DNA of 64,000 nt, taken from contig QWDQ01000051.1 in NCBI GenBank assembly GCA_003868215.1, positions 1 through 64,000 on the forward strand, written 5' to 3'. The notes under the pieces are model-generated. The model ran no database searches. It worked only from the letters and a program-made list of their open reading frames with translations, and was not told the origin of the DNA. Below, one piece after another: positions 44,049-57,072 of the stretch (within the stretch, counting starts at the first letter, position 1; the number at the start of each line of letters is the position of its first letter). This DNA is from Pseudophaeomoniella oleicola (lineage: Eukaryota > Ascomycota > Eurotiomycetes > Phaeomoniellales > Phaeomoniellaceae). A program made the translations under genes and the position numbers.

Positions 44049-46643
44049 TTTGTGCGGCCGTGAAGAGATGCGGCTGGTTACAAGTGTTGTTCAGTGTCTC
44101 AAACACCGCTGAAGAAGAACGTGAAGGACAACCTGACAAGAGAGCGTGAACTGGAGGAGACGGGGACGGCAGGTATAAAGGAAAACTGGGCGATCGATAC
44201 GGCAGATCGGGACCGGTTCGAAGTCTAGCAGAAGGAAAGGCACGGCCGGGAAGTAGCTTGACTTCACCATGTTATCGACGCCGACCGAAATGGAGCCATG
44301 TTCTAGTTTTCTTTCAGTTCAAAGGAGACTCCCCTTCGGGCTATCTCTCCGTGCTACGGAGTCTGAAGAGATTGCACCAGCAGCCCGATGTTGCCAAGTT
44401 ACCATGAATCAATAGATTCACGGTGGCTTCATCTAGTGTGAGAGCATTAGTCGTGAGGTCGAGGGCCCAGTCCATGTGTGGATCATATCGTCTGAGACGG
44501 AGACGCCGTCCATGCAGCTGGAAGAAGTTTTTTCTAGCAAGCACCAGCTTTCGAGCAAGGCTTCAAGGAGCCTAGCCGGACTACCTTTTCGGGTCATGCC
44601 TACCCGAATAGCTCACACCGTCTGTGCCACACATGTCGTAAAGTAGGAAATCTCAGATAGCTTGCGCTTCTGCCGGATTCTGGATCTAATGACTAAGATC
44701 CTAACTCACGGCAAGACGAGCAATATCAAAGGCCGACCGGTGACACTCGCCACGCATTGCCAGTATTTCGGCCGTAATAGGCGGGGGTCTGACCAACGGG
44801 GTTCAAGGCAACGTGGAAGCAAAATTTGGTTTGCACCGTTGGGGGCGGATTTGCAACAAAGGAGACGCGGGCAACGGCCCTCAAAGGCAGATTGGTATGG
44901 CACCGAGTGCCAGAAATAGCCTACCTAGGCATGCTAACAAGGTAGTCGGGCTGCATGGCTGGCTGAGCGGGAAGGACCAGCCAAGTCGTGATTGGTGGTA
45001 CAAGCCAGGAACACGACGTCGGAGAGCAGTTCCGCGACAACGAGATCTGCAGGTACGCACAGACAGACCAGTCAGCGCAGCCCTAGAAGCTGAGTTGATA
45101 TCAGACTTTCGGTAGTGAAATCCCATAGGGGCTGAAGTGGGCCGTTTCCCGTGTCCATCGCCTCATTAGCGCAACGTGGTGTCATCTAGGCCTCGGCTGG
45201 ATTGAGACGAACGACAATAGTTCAGACACCGGACACTGTGTGGCTTGCTTCGAAAGAGCTGCCATCAAATAGTTTCGTGAAGATTGATCGGGCATTGTCG
45301 TCGTCCAGGTCGGTCTGCCATGATTATGAAGTTAGAAATTGATCAGTCAAATGAAATTGTTGAGGAAGTTGACGAAGTCGAACTACGCGACTCCAAGAAA
45401 GTCGGTGAAAAATTCCACCGTATCCGTATTCGTGCCAAGAGAAAATCATTTTCTTCTCCGCACTTTCATCATATTCATCCTCATTGTCGCCAAATCTACA
45501 GATCAAAATGGAACCCGCATCAGTTCAAATGATCCATCGGTCGATCCCGAGACCAATAGATGGAGACATCGACAGGTATGTTGGGTAGGAACAAAGCGAA
45601 TCCCATTGCTAGTAACAAGATCCTCCATATCGACTTTCCTACCCCATCTCTGCACGAGCCGCGTTGTGGTACATGGTAAACAAAGAACCAACAATTGGGA
45701 ACGAACTAATCGCTAGCCTCATCACCCCCAGCTAAAATAGCTTCATTGAGTGCGGGATGCTCTAGATCGGCACCTACTACGGTACAGTGTTGGCGACGAC
45801 AAAGAAAATTCCTTTCACGGCTAACAAGGCATTGTGCCGTAATCCAACCAGCATTCCTCTCTGCAATTTTGACTTTGGACACACGTGCGATTGGGCGTTG
45901 AGACCGTTGACCGATTACGCGATTCATCATGATTAATAACATACTCAGGAAATTTTCATTATCTATCATTCACCCACCCGCGTTGTCTCCCACTTGTGGA
46001 GGATTATAACAAAGAAAAAGGTAGAGGCTCAAAAAGAAGCAAATACACCATGAGGCCTGACAATGCCGACGGTCTTTGTTGTGACGCCATGTTGATAAGC
46101 AGTGGTAGCAGCTACCGTGCATTGGGAAATTTGATAGACGCGATAGCGCCGACAGGGGTTGTGTCATAGCGTCGTTTTAACATTCAATAGTCAACAACTT
46201 CTCTCTTTACACCCAAGCGCCGAGAAAAGTTGCGATAACAGGACGTTCAGCTCAAGCCGGGCGCTTATCACGACAGATACGGCATCTGGACCGTATCGAG
46301 TCCTGCCCAACCAGGCCAAGCTAGGCGCTTATCATGACCGATATGGCATCTGGACCGCATCAGGTTTGCCTAAAGGGGCCGAGCCAGGCGAATTAGCCAG
46401 ACGGTCAGGCCGACGCCCTGTCGATAGTGCAGATTGCATATAACCACCCGGTGGATCAAGCTGGATATCTAGAGAGGACGGGTGCTCTTTTCAGACGAAG
46501 GGCACCCACTCCCCGGCCGTGTCGATCAAAGCTTTTCTGAGATCCTCGAACCTACAAACCCGTCGCATTCGCCAGCTTGTACGACCTTTGGAAGCAGCGC
46601 TGTGCCCTTCGATTCACGACCTTGTACAATTCGCTCAGGTACC
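44049..46643. promoter_or_regulatory. Divergent region between the GT2 synthase and the GH16 gene
   Basis: About 2.6 kb with no accepted gene lies between two divergent start codons. It includes the tandem duplication at 46255-46390. Short frames near 44662-45115 and 45284-45716 have no domains. Confidence 0.5.
46255..46390 (+). repeat. 64-bp tandem duplication upstream of the GH16 gene
   Basis: Units at 46255-46318 and 46319-46381 share GGCGCTTATCA, GA-GATA-GGCATCTGGACCG and CCAA/CCGAG segments. A third partial unit starts at 46382 (AGCCAGGCGAA). The best-kept part is GCATCTGGACCG. It lies 260-390 bases before the GH16 ATG and could carry repeated regulator sites. Confidence 0.7.
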
Positions 46644-48080
46644 ATGGATTCGATTCAACCTCAGGGCATGTCCATGTCGGGCTCCGCGACTCCCATCACT
46701 CCCGGCAGAGGCATATCGTACAACTCTGCGAGGGCGGCAACAACAGCGTTCCATCTGCCCGCTGCCGGCGGAAGAGGATACTTCCGTTCAAGACGCATTC
46801 AGGATGTCTCAACGATCAGCAAGCCATGGTTGGCCGTGAAGGATCCGCGACGGAAATGGCACACGATCCTGCCGGCCATTGCCCTTGTCGTGGCTTTGGG
46901 CATCGTCGGCGTCGAAGCGTGGCTTGGTTGGACCAAGGTCGTCAACCACGACTACTGTCTGGTCTACGACGACGACTTCTCCAGCGGCACGTTAAATGAA
47001 AAGATCTGGCTCAAGGAAGTCCAGCTCGGTGGCTTCGGGTAAGCGCGGTCTGAGAATATAACGACGCCTATACTAATGCGGAGACAGGAACGGTGTGTTC
47101 GAAGAAACCACAAACACAGACGAGAACGTTTTCGTGCGCGACGGAGAGCTCTGGATCAAGCCAACTCTGCAAGACGAATCGCTCATCACGTCCAACCACG
47201 TTCTCAACCTGACGAGACAGGGCATATGCACGTCTGACTCCTGGTCAGACTGCGTTGCCGTCACGAACACGACCAACGGTACAATCATCAACCCTGTCAA
47301 GTCAGCGCGCATTTCGACTAGGAATGGCGCGAACATCCAATACGGTATGTTTGATTACCAAGCTGATTGTTTTGACCTCTGTGGCTGATGAGATATGCAG
47401 GCCGCGTTGAAGTTGAAGCCCTCATGCCGACCGGAGACTGGCTCTGGCCCGCCATCTGGCTCCTCCCTACCAACGACGAGTACGGTGCGTGGCCGGCTTC
47501 TGGCGAAATCGACATCGCCGAGTCCCGTGGCAACAACTACTCCTATCCCTCCAGCGGCAACGACGTGATCAGCAGCACGCTCCATTGGGGTCCCGATACC
47601 CATAACGACGCGTGGTACCGCACGTATCGTAAGAAGTCTGCTCTACACACGACTTATGCCGAAAAGTATCACACCTTCGGCCTTGAATGGTCGGAAAAGT
47701 ATCTCTTCACCTACGTCAACTCGCGTCTTATTCAAGTCCTCTACGTTGATTTTAAGTCTCCGTTGTACTCTCGCGGCCATTTCGACACGTCGACTTCAAA
47801 CGGCAGCATGATTGTTGATCCGTGGAGTCAGACCGGGCGCGACTCCACACCCTTTGACCAGCCTTTCTACCTGATCCTGAACGTCGCCGTCGGTGGCACA
47901 AACGCTTGGTTCAAGGATGGCTCGGCGAGCAAGCCATGGGTTGACGGCAGTCCGACCGCGAAGAAGGATTTCTGGGATGCCAGGGACCAGTGGTATCCGA
48001 CGTGGCAGGAGAATGGACAGATGAAGGTCCGCAGCGTGAAGATGTGGCAACAGGCCGGATACCAGGGATGCATGGTTTGA
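46644..48080 (+). CDS. Membrane-anchored GH16 endo-beta-glucanase-like protein, 443 residues
   Basis: Exons 46644-47038, 47088-47344 and 47401-48080; introns of 49 and 56 bases; sum 1332. A polar ~72-residue N-terminal tail, one membrane span (residues ~73-91, LPAIALVVALGIVGVEAWLG), then the GH16 domain with CLVYDDDFSSGTLNEKIW, GRVEVEALMPTGDWLWPAIW and the catalytic GEIDIAES (E253, D255, E258). FYLILNVAVGGTNAWF and WFKDGSASKPW are typical of the beta-1,3(4)-glucan-active group. It is a type II membrane protein with the enzyme facing the cell wall. Divergent from the Tft1-like synthase, which suggests joint work on a wall glucan; the exact substrate is not readable from sequence. Confidence 0.8.
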
Positions 48081-49894
48081 TGACGTTGTTTGTTTCTTTA
48101 TAGAGGCGTTGGTCGGTAGCTGTTTTGCTGTCTAATAATATTAATCTGCCCTGACTCAGTAATACTCCCTGCCATTGACATATTCGGAATATATTTCAAT
48201 CTCCCTGTCACCAATTCACACTCAACCTCAAAAACACCCATATTCAACAACAAGAAAATCGAATATAAACACGGAACATAATCCCATCTGAACCACTCTT
48301 CTGCCATTGACGTATCCGGATAATATAATTATATTTCAATCTCATACCAACGGTTAACGTCCATTGCCATACCCGAAAACCAATCTGATACAACCCAAAT
48401 AAAACAAATCATGACCATATATAGATCAATTTACATCTCCTCCTCCTCTCCTCCTATCCACCCGCCCCAACCTCATCTCTTCCCTTTGTAAAATATATTC
48501 CCCCTTTCCTCCTTCCTTTCCTCCTTTCTTCCTTCTTTCCTTCATCTACCACCCTCTCGTCGTAGTGGGAACCTACATCTATCTTAACACTAGATACATA
48601 CTGACTGATAAGCGCGCGGTCGGTTCGTCGGATCCTTGCGTTGAAAAAGTTGAAGGTGGGATAGAATACTGCCCGAGTAAGTAAGTAAGGATGGCTGGGC
48701 TGGGCTGGGGGATGGGGATGGAAGGTAAATTTGGGGGTGTAGGAGGACGTTATGTGATTGGGGAGGTTGTAGGTGTCTTTCTGGGGTGGGATGGTTTTGG
48801 GGTTCAAGATCAAATGAGAGGAAAAGAAAGGTTGGTGACTAGGTGGGAGGTGGGAGGTGGGGGGTTGGGTATATGTATTATCCGTCAACGTCTTTTTGGG
48901 AAAGAAGAGAGAACTCGGAAAAGTTGTAACAGTCAAGAGTATCTTGTATTTGTTGATATCTTCATGTTGTCTCGTCTTGTGTACATTGTAGATGCTGAGG
49001 AGAGGAGGGGACAGTGAACGGGGTGTATAGAATATATATTTTACTTCTAGCCCTATGCCCTTTCTTTCAAACATCAATAAATATTCCTTCACTGGATTCA
49101 TATATCCCTTTTATCTTCCCCTTCTATTTAGGTATATATATACTCCTAAAAAGGTTGTGTTGTGTTGTGTCGGATTAGGGGGATATATACTTCCCCCTTT
49201 TCATATCCCCATCCTTCCTTTCTTTCACATCATTTATTCTTACGCATACCCCAGTCTTTTGAAACTGATACTTTGGTTGTAGGGATGGATGTTATTGCCA
49301 ATGATAGAATCGTGATTTAAAGCCATGGAGATGATAAGGACAAGAAGAAAGGAGAGAAGGGGAAAGAGAGAAATCTAAACATGGACAGTAATAAAATATC
49401 ATGCCCGTTTCGTTTTTTCTCACATGGTTCAGATAAGTAGAAGATGGTATGTAACTAGATAGGGACACTTTGTCGGTGTATCGCGTGACAAACAAGGAGG
49501 GAGGTTCGGGGTTATGGATCTGGAACAATATGTAAGGTATATATTGTAGAGGATGTGGTTGTGATGGGATGGGACAAGGTATGTTCAAAAAAAAGAACAC
49601 TGGGAACAATGATGATGGAACGAAAAGATAGTAGATGTGAATCGGTATATATAATTTTCGGACCAGTCACCCTGAGGTCCTACAGATTCCCATCAGCAGA
49701 ATCTGTTCTTTTCTTTTCCCTTTCTTTTCGCTGTCTAAAATGAGTGTAATCTATCGACGTGGATGAGGGACTGTACAGCTTTAGAGACGAAAAACAAAAG
49801 CAAAAGCAAACGCAAACGCAAAATCTAACATATACAAATTGCAATAGGTATCAAAAAACAAATTGGGCACATTTTATATTCCTTCCTTCCTTTT
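48081..49894. other. Intergenic stretch between convergent genes
   Basis: No gene accepted. CT- and AG-rich low-complexity DNA (for example 48430-48550 and 48690-48870) produces long but empty frames on both strands. The sequence around 48150-48230 is partly repeated at 48294-48360 (CTGCCATTGACATATTCGGA versus CTGCCATTGACGTATCCGGA), a local duplication. Confidence 0.55.
48170..48348 (+). repeat. Short direct repeat with CTGCCATTGAC
   Basis: CTGCCATTGACATATTCGGA at about 48170 and CTGCCATTGACGTATCCGGA at about 48301 are near-identical, each followed by a TATTTCAATCTC segment. A small local duplication of no known function. Confidence 0.6.
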
Positions 49895-52800
49895 TCACGA
49901 CTTCTCGCCGAGGATCATTCTTTCTAGTTCGGACCTCTCGCCGCTCTTTTCGATCATGTCCTTGAACAGGCCGTCGTCGCCGGTCTGTGTGAGTAGGTCC
50001 TTCGGGCTGCCGAATTCGGCCGTGACGCCGTCCTTCATGACGAGGATACGGTCAAAGTCGGCGACGGTGCTGAGACGGTGGGCAACGACGAGCAGGGTGG
50101 TGTTGGAGAATTCTTCGCGGATGGAGCGCTGGATCAGCTGATCGGTTTCCAGGTCGACCGCCGAGGTGGCCTCGTCGAGCAGCAAGATTTTGGGACGGGA
50201 AAGGATGGCGCGAGCGAGACAGAGCAGCTGCTTCTGGCCTTGGGAGAGGTTGGAGCCGCCGCTAGCGATGGGGTGGGAGAGCGACTGGAAGACGTTGACG
50301 TTTCCGGTTGGAGACGAGCCGGGTTCCACGGCGGTAGTGGAGCTGGCTGAAGATTGATCGACCTCGGCAGTGAGCGGCGTGGCGGTTGCAGAGGGGATGA
50401 GATGTACACGCGCCAAAGCTTCACGAAGCTGGTGGTCGCTGAACTCGTCGAACGGATCTAAATTCGAGCGGACCGTACCAGAAAACAGGACAGGATCTTG
50501 CGGGATGATAGACAGGCGGCTCCGCAAGTCGTGCAGTCGGATTTTGGAGATATCAACCCCGTCGACCGTGATGCTGCCGCTCCTGGTCTGGAGGAAGCGG
50601 AAGATGGCAAGGGAGAGTGTCGATTTTCCTGCATGAGATTAGCGTGCGAAGGGGTGAGATGTAGAGTCACGACTTACCAGCCCCCGTCCGTCCAACAACA
50701 CCTATTCGCTGGTTCTTCTCGGCGGTGAAGGTCAATCCCTTCAGAATAGAGGGTAGATCATCGGCATAGCCGACAACGAGATCCTTCACTTCGACCTTTC
50801 CTTCTTCCGGCCAGCTCGCCCTCACGTTCTCTCCGTCTTGGCTCTCGGTCTGCAAATCGCGATACTCGAAGATACGCTCAGTGGCATTCATGTCGAGCTC
50901 TAGTTGAGTGCTGATGTTGATGGCCCAGCTGCAGTACGGTCAGTAAGAATGGCAAAGTATCATTCGAACAAAGGCTTACCTGACGGTGTGTCCGAAGCTC
51001 AGTGCGAAGGAGAGGGCAAATCCAGCTAAACTGGCGTCTATCCCACGTGTCGCAACGACAAAGGTTGCAACGGCGGCCGAGAACAGGGATGCGGCGATAC
51101 CGATGCGGAGCATGAGCCAACTTCGAAAGAGCGCGTTATGCCAATTGCAAGTCGTCCACGAATCGATGAGGTTATACATCCTCATCTGGAACTCGGACGT
51201 TTTCGCAAAGGCCCGAATGGTGGCGAGACCGCTGAGCGTGGCGGCGAAGTGTGAGATGACGGGGGATTTGCTCGTCGATTCGAGACGTTTGACCGTCCGC
51301 GCTGCCGCAATGTACGTCCTGGCGAAGGTGGAGCACAATCCCAGCAGCGCGGCAGCCAAGAGAATCATGTACGGCGACACAAACACGGCAGCTCCCATTA
51401 TACCCACCATATCCCAGACGCAACCGAAAAAGTAGTAGAAGCCGGTGACGAGGCCCGAATCCATGTTAGTAAAGTCTCCAGTGAACCGGTTCAGCACGCG
51501 GCCGGTTGGAGTCGTGTCGAGCCATCGGAGCGGTACGCGCAGCACGCTGTGGAGCATGTCCTGGAAGATCCTGCGCGACGCCCGAAGACCTCCCTTGTAG
51601 ACGGCGTAGACCCGACCGACTGACAGAAGCACGGAGACAACAGAGATCAAGCAGTACACCCCGAGATAGAAGCCAAGATTCTGCGAGTGAATGTCAATTC
51701 GGGCGGCTGCTGCGACAGAATCGGAATCATTCACAGCCGGTTCATAGCCATACTGAGCAGGAGAGAGGTGGCGAACAGGACTGAACTGGCCGGCCATGGC
51801 TATGCTCGAGTGGTGATAAGCAGACAGGTGCGTATTCTCCGTGTGGCCGTAAGAATTGGCCCAGATCTTGATCCAATAAGTGCGCCCGACGGTGAAGGAT
51901 TGAGCGATCAGGAAGACCGCAAACAGGAAGGACCAGAATGGGAAGCCTCCAGAAGCCTTGAGATATCCGGAGTATACCGAAGTCTTGACTCTGCCTGTGG
52001 CTCGTTTCTCTTCTTCGACCAGCTTCTTGGGTGGCGCCTTCGCGATGGCCGCGTCCTGTGAAGGAATAGGGACCGTGCCATCGGCGGCGCTTTCGGGGGC
52101 CTTCAGCACCTCATCCTCCTCGACTTCGTCCTCTTCGACAGTATGGTCCTCCTTGAGCATCTCGGCGAGGATACCTTGCTGCTGCAGTTCCTTGACCAGA
52201 CCGGCATGTTCGAGCGTACCACGTGCCGATAGACGCACGCCATAGGTCGCACGCGGCAGACAGAGCCCAACATGGTGAGTTACCAGGATCCGCGTTCGGC
52301 CTTCACCCAGTTCACCCATGACTCCATTTTCGTAGATGTGCTTTCCGACGTGGGCGTCAAGGGCGCTGAAGACGTCATCCATGACGAGAATGCCGGCTCT
52401 CGAGTATAACGTGCGGGCCAAGGTCAGCCGCCACTTTTGACCGCCGCTGAGACTGATCCCTTGTGCACCGACCTCGGTCTGGTCCCCATCTTCGAACAGG
52501 GCCAGATCCTGCACCAACGCGCAAGCGTCCAAGACCTTGTCATACCTCACGCTGTCGAAGGGGAGGCCAAAGAGAACATTGTCCTTGATGGTCGCGTTCT
52601 CGATCCAAGGCGTCTGGGACACGAACGCGATGGCGGTTGGAATGATCCAGTCCGCAGCAGTGGCCTTGTCGTCGAACCGTTGCACGCTCGGTGGGCCTCT
52701 CGGCACGTCGATATATCCGCCCAACACATCCACTTCTCCCAGGATGGCGTTCAGGAGCAAGGACTTACCGGATCCGGTGGGCCCGGAGATGACGCTGAGG

Positions 52801-54768
52801 ACGTTGTTGGGGAACTGCAGGTTGAGGTCCTGCAGTTTGAAGCGGTCTTCCGGCACGTCAGCGGACTCGCTTGGCCACGTGACCGAGGCGTTCTTAAAGG
52901 TGACCGATTCACCTGGGTGAGTGTTCTCGCCCTTTTCTGGCGCCTTGAGGAACTTCTCGATTCTGTCAGAGGCGACCTTGGCGTTGATGGCAGCGACCAA
53001 CAGGAAGGGGATGTGCGATACGAGGCCGTCGATCTGCAAGAACAGGCTGATCGACGTGAACGCGACAGACGGCAGCAGCTGGCCGTGGAGATAGGAGTAG
53101 ATGGCCAGGACGATGGCGGTCAAGACAACGGGAGTGAACTCGGACGCGACCGACATGTACAGACTGACGACCCTTGCCGCCCAGATGGTCGACAGCTCTT
53201 CTTCACGTACCGCCAACAGCTTTTCCGTCCATTGTTCCTCGGCGGCGGAGAACTTGATCTGCCGGATGCCGTGCAGGAGCTCGGTGATCATCTGCGTCCT
53301 TCTGTCGCGGATTTTCATCAGCAACTTCTGCTTCGTGCCGTAGCGAGCGGCGAGAGCCTTGTTGATGGGGAAAAGGACGAACAAGCCGGCTAGGCCCGCG
53401 AGCAAGGGCTGCCAGCCGACCAGGACAAGCAGAAACGCGATCGTGACGATGAATTTACCGGCCGAGTTGAAATATTCTCCGCTCTGCGCCACAAACATTG
53501 TGACCTGGTTCGTGTCTACCGCGAACATGTTGACGATGTCGGACTGCGACTGCGACTTCTCGGTAGGGTTCGCATCCTCTTTGTCTTCCTTGTCTTCTTT
53601 CGGCGGCTCGCTGCTGTTCTTGGTCCGCAGCATCTTTTCGAACAACAGCCCGGTCAAAGTCGCGCGGACAGGGACCACAAGGTTGGAGACACGCCACCAC
53701 AGGAGGCGAGAGTCAATGAGGTGAGAGCTCACCGTCGCCACGACGATCCCGACGACGTACTTCCAGGCCATTGGATCAATGGAGTCGGCGTCCGACCTCG
53801 CTTCGAGGTATTTAAGCAGTTGCAGCGTGGCGAAGGTAGGCGCGACGTCGAAGAAATTGGACAAGAGGATCCCGGCCCATTGGTAGATGAAGGCCCGACG
53901 GTTTGCCCAGAAGAGTTGGATCCAAAAGGGTACGTTCTCTTTCAACACGATGTCCTTGAAGTCCTGTGTCGCCATTTCGGATCTCGAGTTGCGGCCGAGC
54001 GCCGGCAGGTCAGATTTGTCGAAATCCTCCGAGCCCGCGGCACCGAGCCTGTCGTGGGCCCATTGAAAGAAATATCGGGACCAGAGGCAGACGGTCTTGT
54101 GCCGATCGACGACCTTACCGTCTGGACGCTGGACTGCTGGCCGTCTCTGAACGGCGAAAGCGACAACCCACACCGCCAACAGCGCAAGCGTCTGCAGGCC
54201 GGTCAACACTGAAGACACGAGACCGAGCCCGTGAGGATATGCGGCATGGTCGCTACCCAGCAGCGCCATCGCCGTGATGATGATCATGAAGCAGACGGAC
54301 CACAGTTTGTAGAGGGTGCTGTAAAACCTCGCCACAGGGCCGGTCTCCCGGATCGCGTCAAGGAACTGCAACAGCAGCAGCGCCTGGTATCGTCAGCAAC
54401 GAAATCCAACAGGGGTCAACAGTACGCACCCACGACGGAACAAGGAACCATATCCCCAACACGGGGGTCGACCAACGCAACTTTTTATATTTCACCAGTT
54501 CGAGCGCCGTGTAAATGGCGTCGACAATGGATAAACCCAATCCGAGCGACGTGATCGTGAATATGGCGATAAACTGGCGGGTGTTCGAGAATGCAGCCAT
54601 CGACTCCTTGGTCGCGACGCCATCTCCGTCTTCGTAAACGGCGGCATCGTGATTGGGATTCCTCTTCGGCCAGCCGGCCCTGAAGAGCCGTTGCACCGAG
54701 GGAAGGGTCGCTAGAACGACAAGAATAAAAAAAGCGAGAGCTACATCGTCCGGGTTGACGTTGGACAT
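49895..54768 (-). CDS. Full-length ABCC (MRP-type) ABC transporter, 1575 residues
   Basis: Exons 54768-54430, 54383-50980, 50928-50678 and 50628-49895; introns of 46, 51 and 49 bases; sum 4728. N-terminal membrane spans precede the two core halves. NBD1 has Walker A GPTGSGKS (~residue 647), signature LSGGQKWR (~759) and Walker [13 protein letters not shown], with Asp where Glu is usual, as in MRP proteins. NBD2 has GRTGAGKST (split by an intron within GAG-KS), signature LSQGQKQ and [12 protein letters not shown]. An acidic linker ([17 protein letters not shown]) joins NBD1 to the second half. It should export conjugates, toxins or metabolites at the plasma or vacuolar membrane. The ATG at 54768 is chosen as the first in-frame ATG; upstream in-frame codons are non-ATG. 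Confidence 0.85.
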
Positions 54769-54926
54769 GGCTATAGGAAGCCAAGCCCGGATGGAGGGAT
54801 CTAGACTAATGGGAGGTGGTTTGGATGGCAGGAGAGGAAGAAGCAAGAAAAGAAAGATTCCAAGCCTGGGGATGTAATCGTCCGACGCGGGGGATCCACA
54901 CGAGTTGATAAGCAGATTAGCACAAC

Positions 54927-55241
54927 CTAGAATTCCGCCCCCAACATCCAGGAACGCTTAATCGGAATTGATGACTCAGAGAGGGACAAGACTCGCTGTG
55001 GTTTGAGCGGCTGTTGGAGTACGATCTTGAACCCTTCTCGCCCTATAGCCTCACCCGTATCCGTATCGACTAGCGCCCCACCGTCTGTTCTGCCTTGATT
55101 CAAGTAGATGATGAGGCTGATCGAAAACGGGGCATCCTTTAGGGTTGACAGAAATGCGGCGTAAGTTCGGGGTCCAGCCTGATGGACGATGCTGTGGACT
55201 GAATATACACCACAATCTGCACTAGGAACGTCTCTTGACAA
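54927..55241 (-). CDS. Small unrecognised ORF, possible exon
   Basis: A 104-residue frame without ATG at its start contains GRTDGGALVDTDTGEAIG and FKIVLQQPLKPQRVL and ends at a stop. Composition is protein-like, but no upstream exon or domain was found. It could be the last exon of a small gene or a relic. Confidence 0.2.
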   Translation of the reverse strand: MSRDVPSADCGVYSVHSIVHQAGPRTYAAFLSTLKDAPFSISLIIYLNQGRTDGGALVDTDTGEAIGREGFKIVLQQPLKPQRVLSLSESSIPIKRSWMLGAEF

Positions 55242-56832
55242 TATATATTTATCGACTGGTCTCTAGGCACCCAGATTGACGATAGCAAAGCGTGGGGAAC
55301 GGCGATAATTTGGTTGAGAAAGGATGATTTCGGAGGGTTCGGCATACCTTCTCGTTGGCTATATTACCTGCCTCTTCAGGTAATTGTGCGCACTGCTAAT
55401 CGGAGGCAGGGATGAAGCCAATCCGCATGGAGACAATGACGGCCGAGATTAAGTTAGTGCTGACCACTTGGCCATGTTTCCGCCGTCACTAAGTCTCGCC
55501 TCACGGGCAGGCGAGGGCAGGGCAGATTTTAGGTGGAGAATTGTGGATTGAAGGCGATAAGGCGTTTGAGATATAATCGTGAAGCAACTCGGCAGCGACA
55601 TTGTGCCAGGCAGCAGCAGCCTTTCAACCTCTACAGGCAGCAAAACTGCATATGCAGAAGGCAACTTCAGTCTTACTCTGCGACGGGATCTGGCGACAGA
55701 GACGGTCGAGTGCAGCTGGGATTCGATTGCTGTCTCAAGTGCTGGCCCAGACGGAAATAATGTGTGAACAGTAAAGTCGTCATGCCGTGCGATGTTCTCA
55801 AATGTAATGCAGCGACTGGAATACTCAGCATCGCGCCGAAAGGGGACAGGCACGGCTCATTGATGTCATCATTTACTTGCTCTTTTCAGGACGAGAGTGA
55901 TAGGCATCTGGACATCCTCGTCTCAGCGGGCTTTTAATTTGAAAACATCATATGTCGCCCGTACACAACATTTCCGTCTCCACGAATTCTTATGTAGATG
56001 TAGCGTATTGTATGTGAGATGACCGGAGCATCGCCTATTTGAAAGTCGCCGAGGCTCGTCTGGATCTGGCAGGCTGCCAGGCTGCCAATATTGTTCGTGG
56101 TAAGAGAAGTATCACAAATGCGATAACCAATGTCAACATATATCAGATCGTATCAGGAGAATGCAGTGCTTTTGCTGCTCCTCAAGTCAAGGATATTACT
56201 TCGGACTGTTGTTGTGGCATGAGGAGATGCTCGGGCCGGCGTTTCTTGGCCGAGCTTCCGAGATCAGGAAATCCGTCAGGAAATCCGTCATGCGTGCCAG
56301 AGGATATAAAACGACTTTACCTTCATACATAGACAGAGAGTGAAATTCAGGCACATCAGATTATCCTTCCCAAGACATGCAGGATTTGAATGTGCAGACT
56401 CTCGCCGTGGCTGAATATCAGGAATATGTTGTCGGCGGCTTGACCTGAGGCTTGGCCGACCTCCTATTGTGATCCTCACAAGCAGGGCTAGTTTTGTGTG
56501 GAAGGTGTCTATCTGCAGCTTAGTTCACGAATTTACGTCGGCCATAGTGGCTCAATACCTGCAATTCCGGCGGCGATCCATCATGTAAATGTCCTTGCAG
56601 GCTGCTTGATAGAAGACGTAGCAAGGTGGTGTAAAGTTGAAGATCAGTCTCAGCTAGATTATATGAAGATAGATGCCCGGTAAAGAGGCCAGCGTGATGG
56701 TAGATCAGAGTGACCTGATGGTCCTTATTGAAGAAGAATATATCGATCCAGTCCTTGTGTATGACTTGATCACAATTACGGTTTGTTTACAATATAACCT
56801 ATAATAATCCTGTTTTTTACATTCTGAAATGG

Positions 56833-56879
56833 TCTTGTGTCCTAACGGTCAGAGGCACGCCTCTGATACGGTCATAAGA
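56833..56879. repeat. Imperfect palindrome with a perfect inner hairpin
   Basis: The inner part CAGAGGC-AC-GCCTCTG is a perfect short inverted repeat. Outer arms TCTTGTG and CATAAGA pair with one wobble, giving a nested fold of about 47 bases. It faintly resembles a tRNA outline but does not make a cloverleaf. Confidence 0.45.
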
Positions 56880-57072
56880 TTGTTCATTAGATGACGATCT
56901 ATACGGCTCCATCGAAGAATAAACAAAACCTACCAAATCAAACCTGATCTTCGGATCAAACCTGATTGTCACGGTGCAGTGTTTTAATCTTAGTGACTAA
57001 TACTTACGACGGTACTTATATCCGCACTTTGAATTTTTGCTTTTTAAATCTCATCCTATAGATAGACGATTG

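Noticed and set aside
48454-49101. 215-residue minus-strand ORF
   Set aside because: It translates CT-rich low-complexity DNA, opens without a convincing start and has no domain.
52437-53393. 318-residue plus-strand ORF
   Set aside because: Antisense shadow of the ABC transporter.
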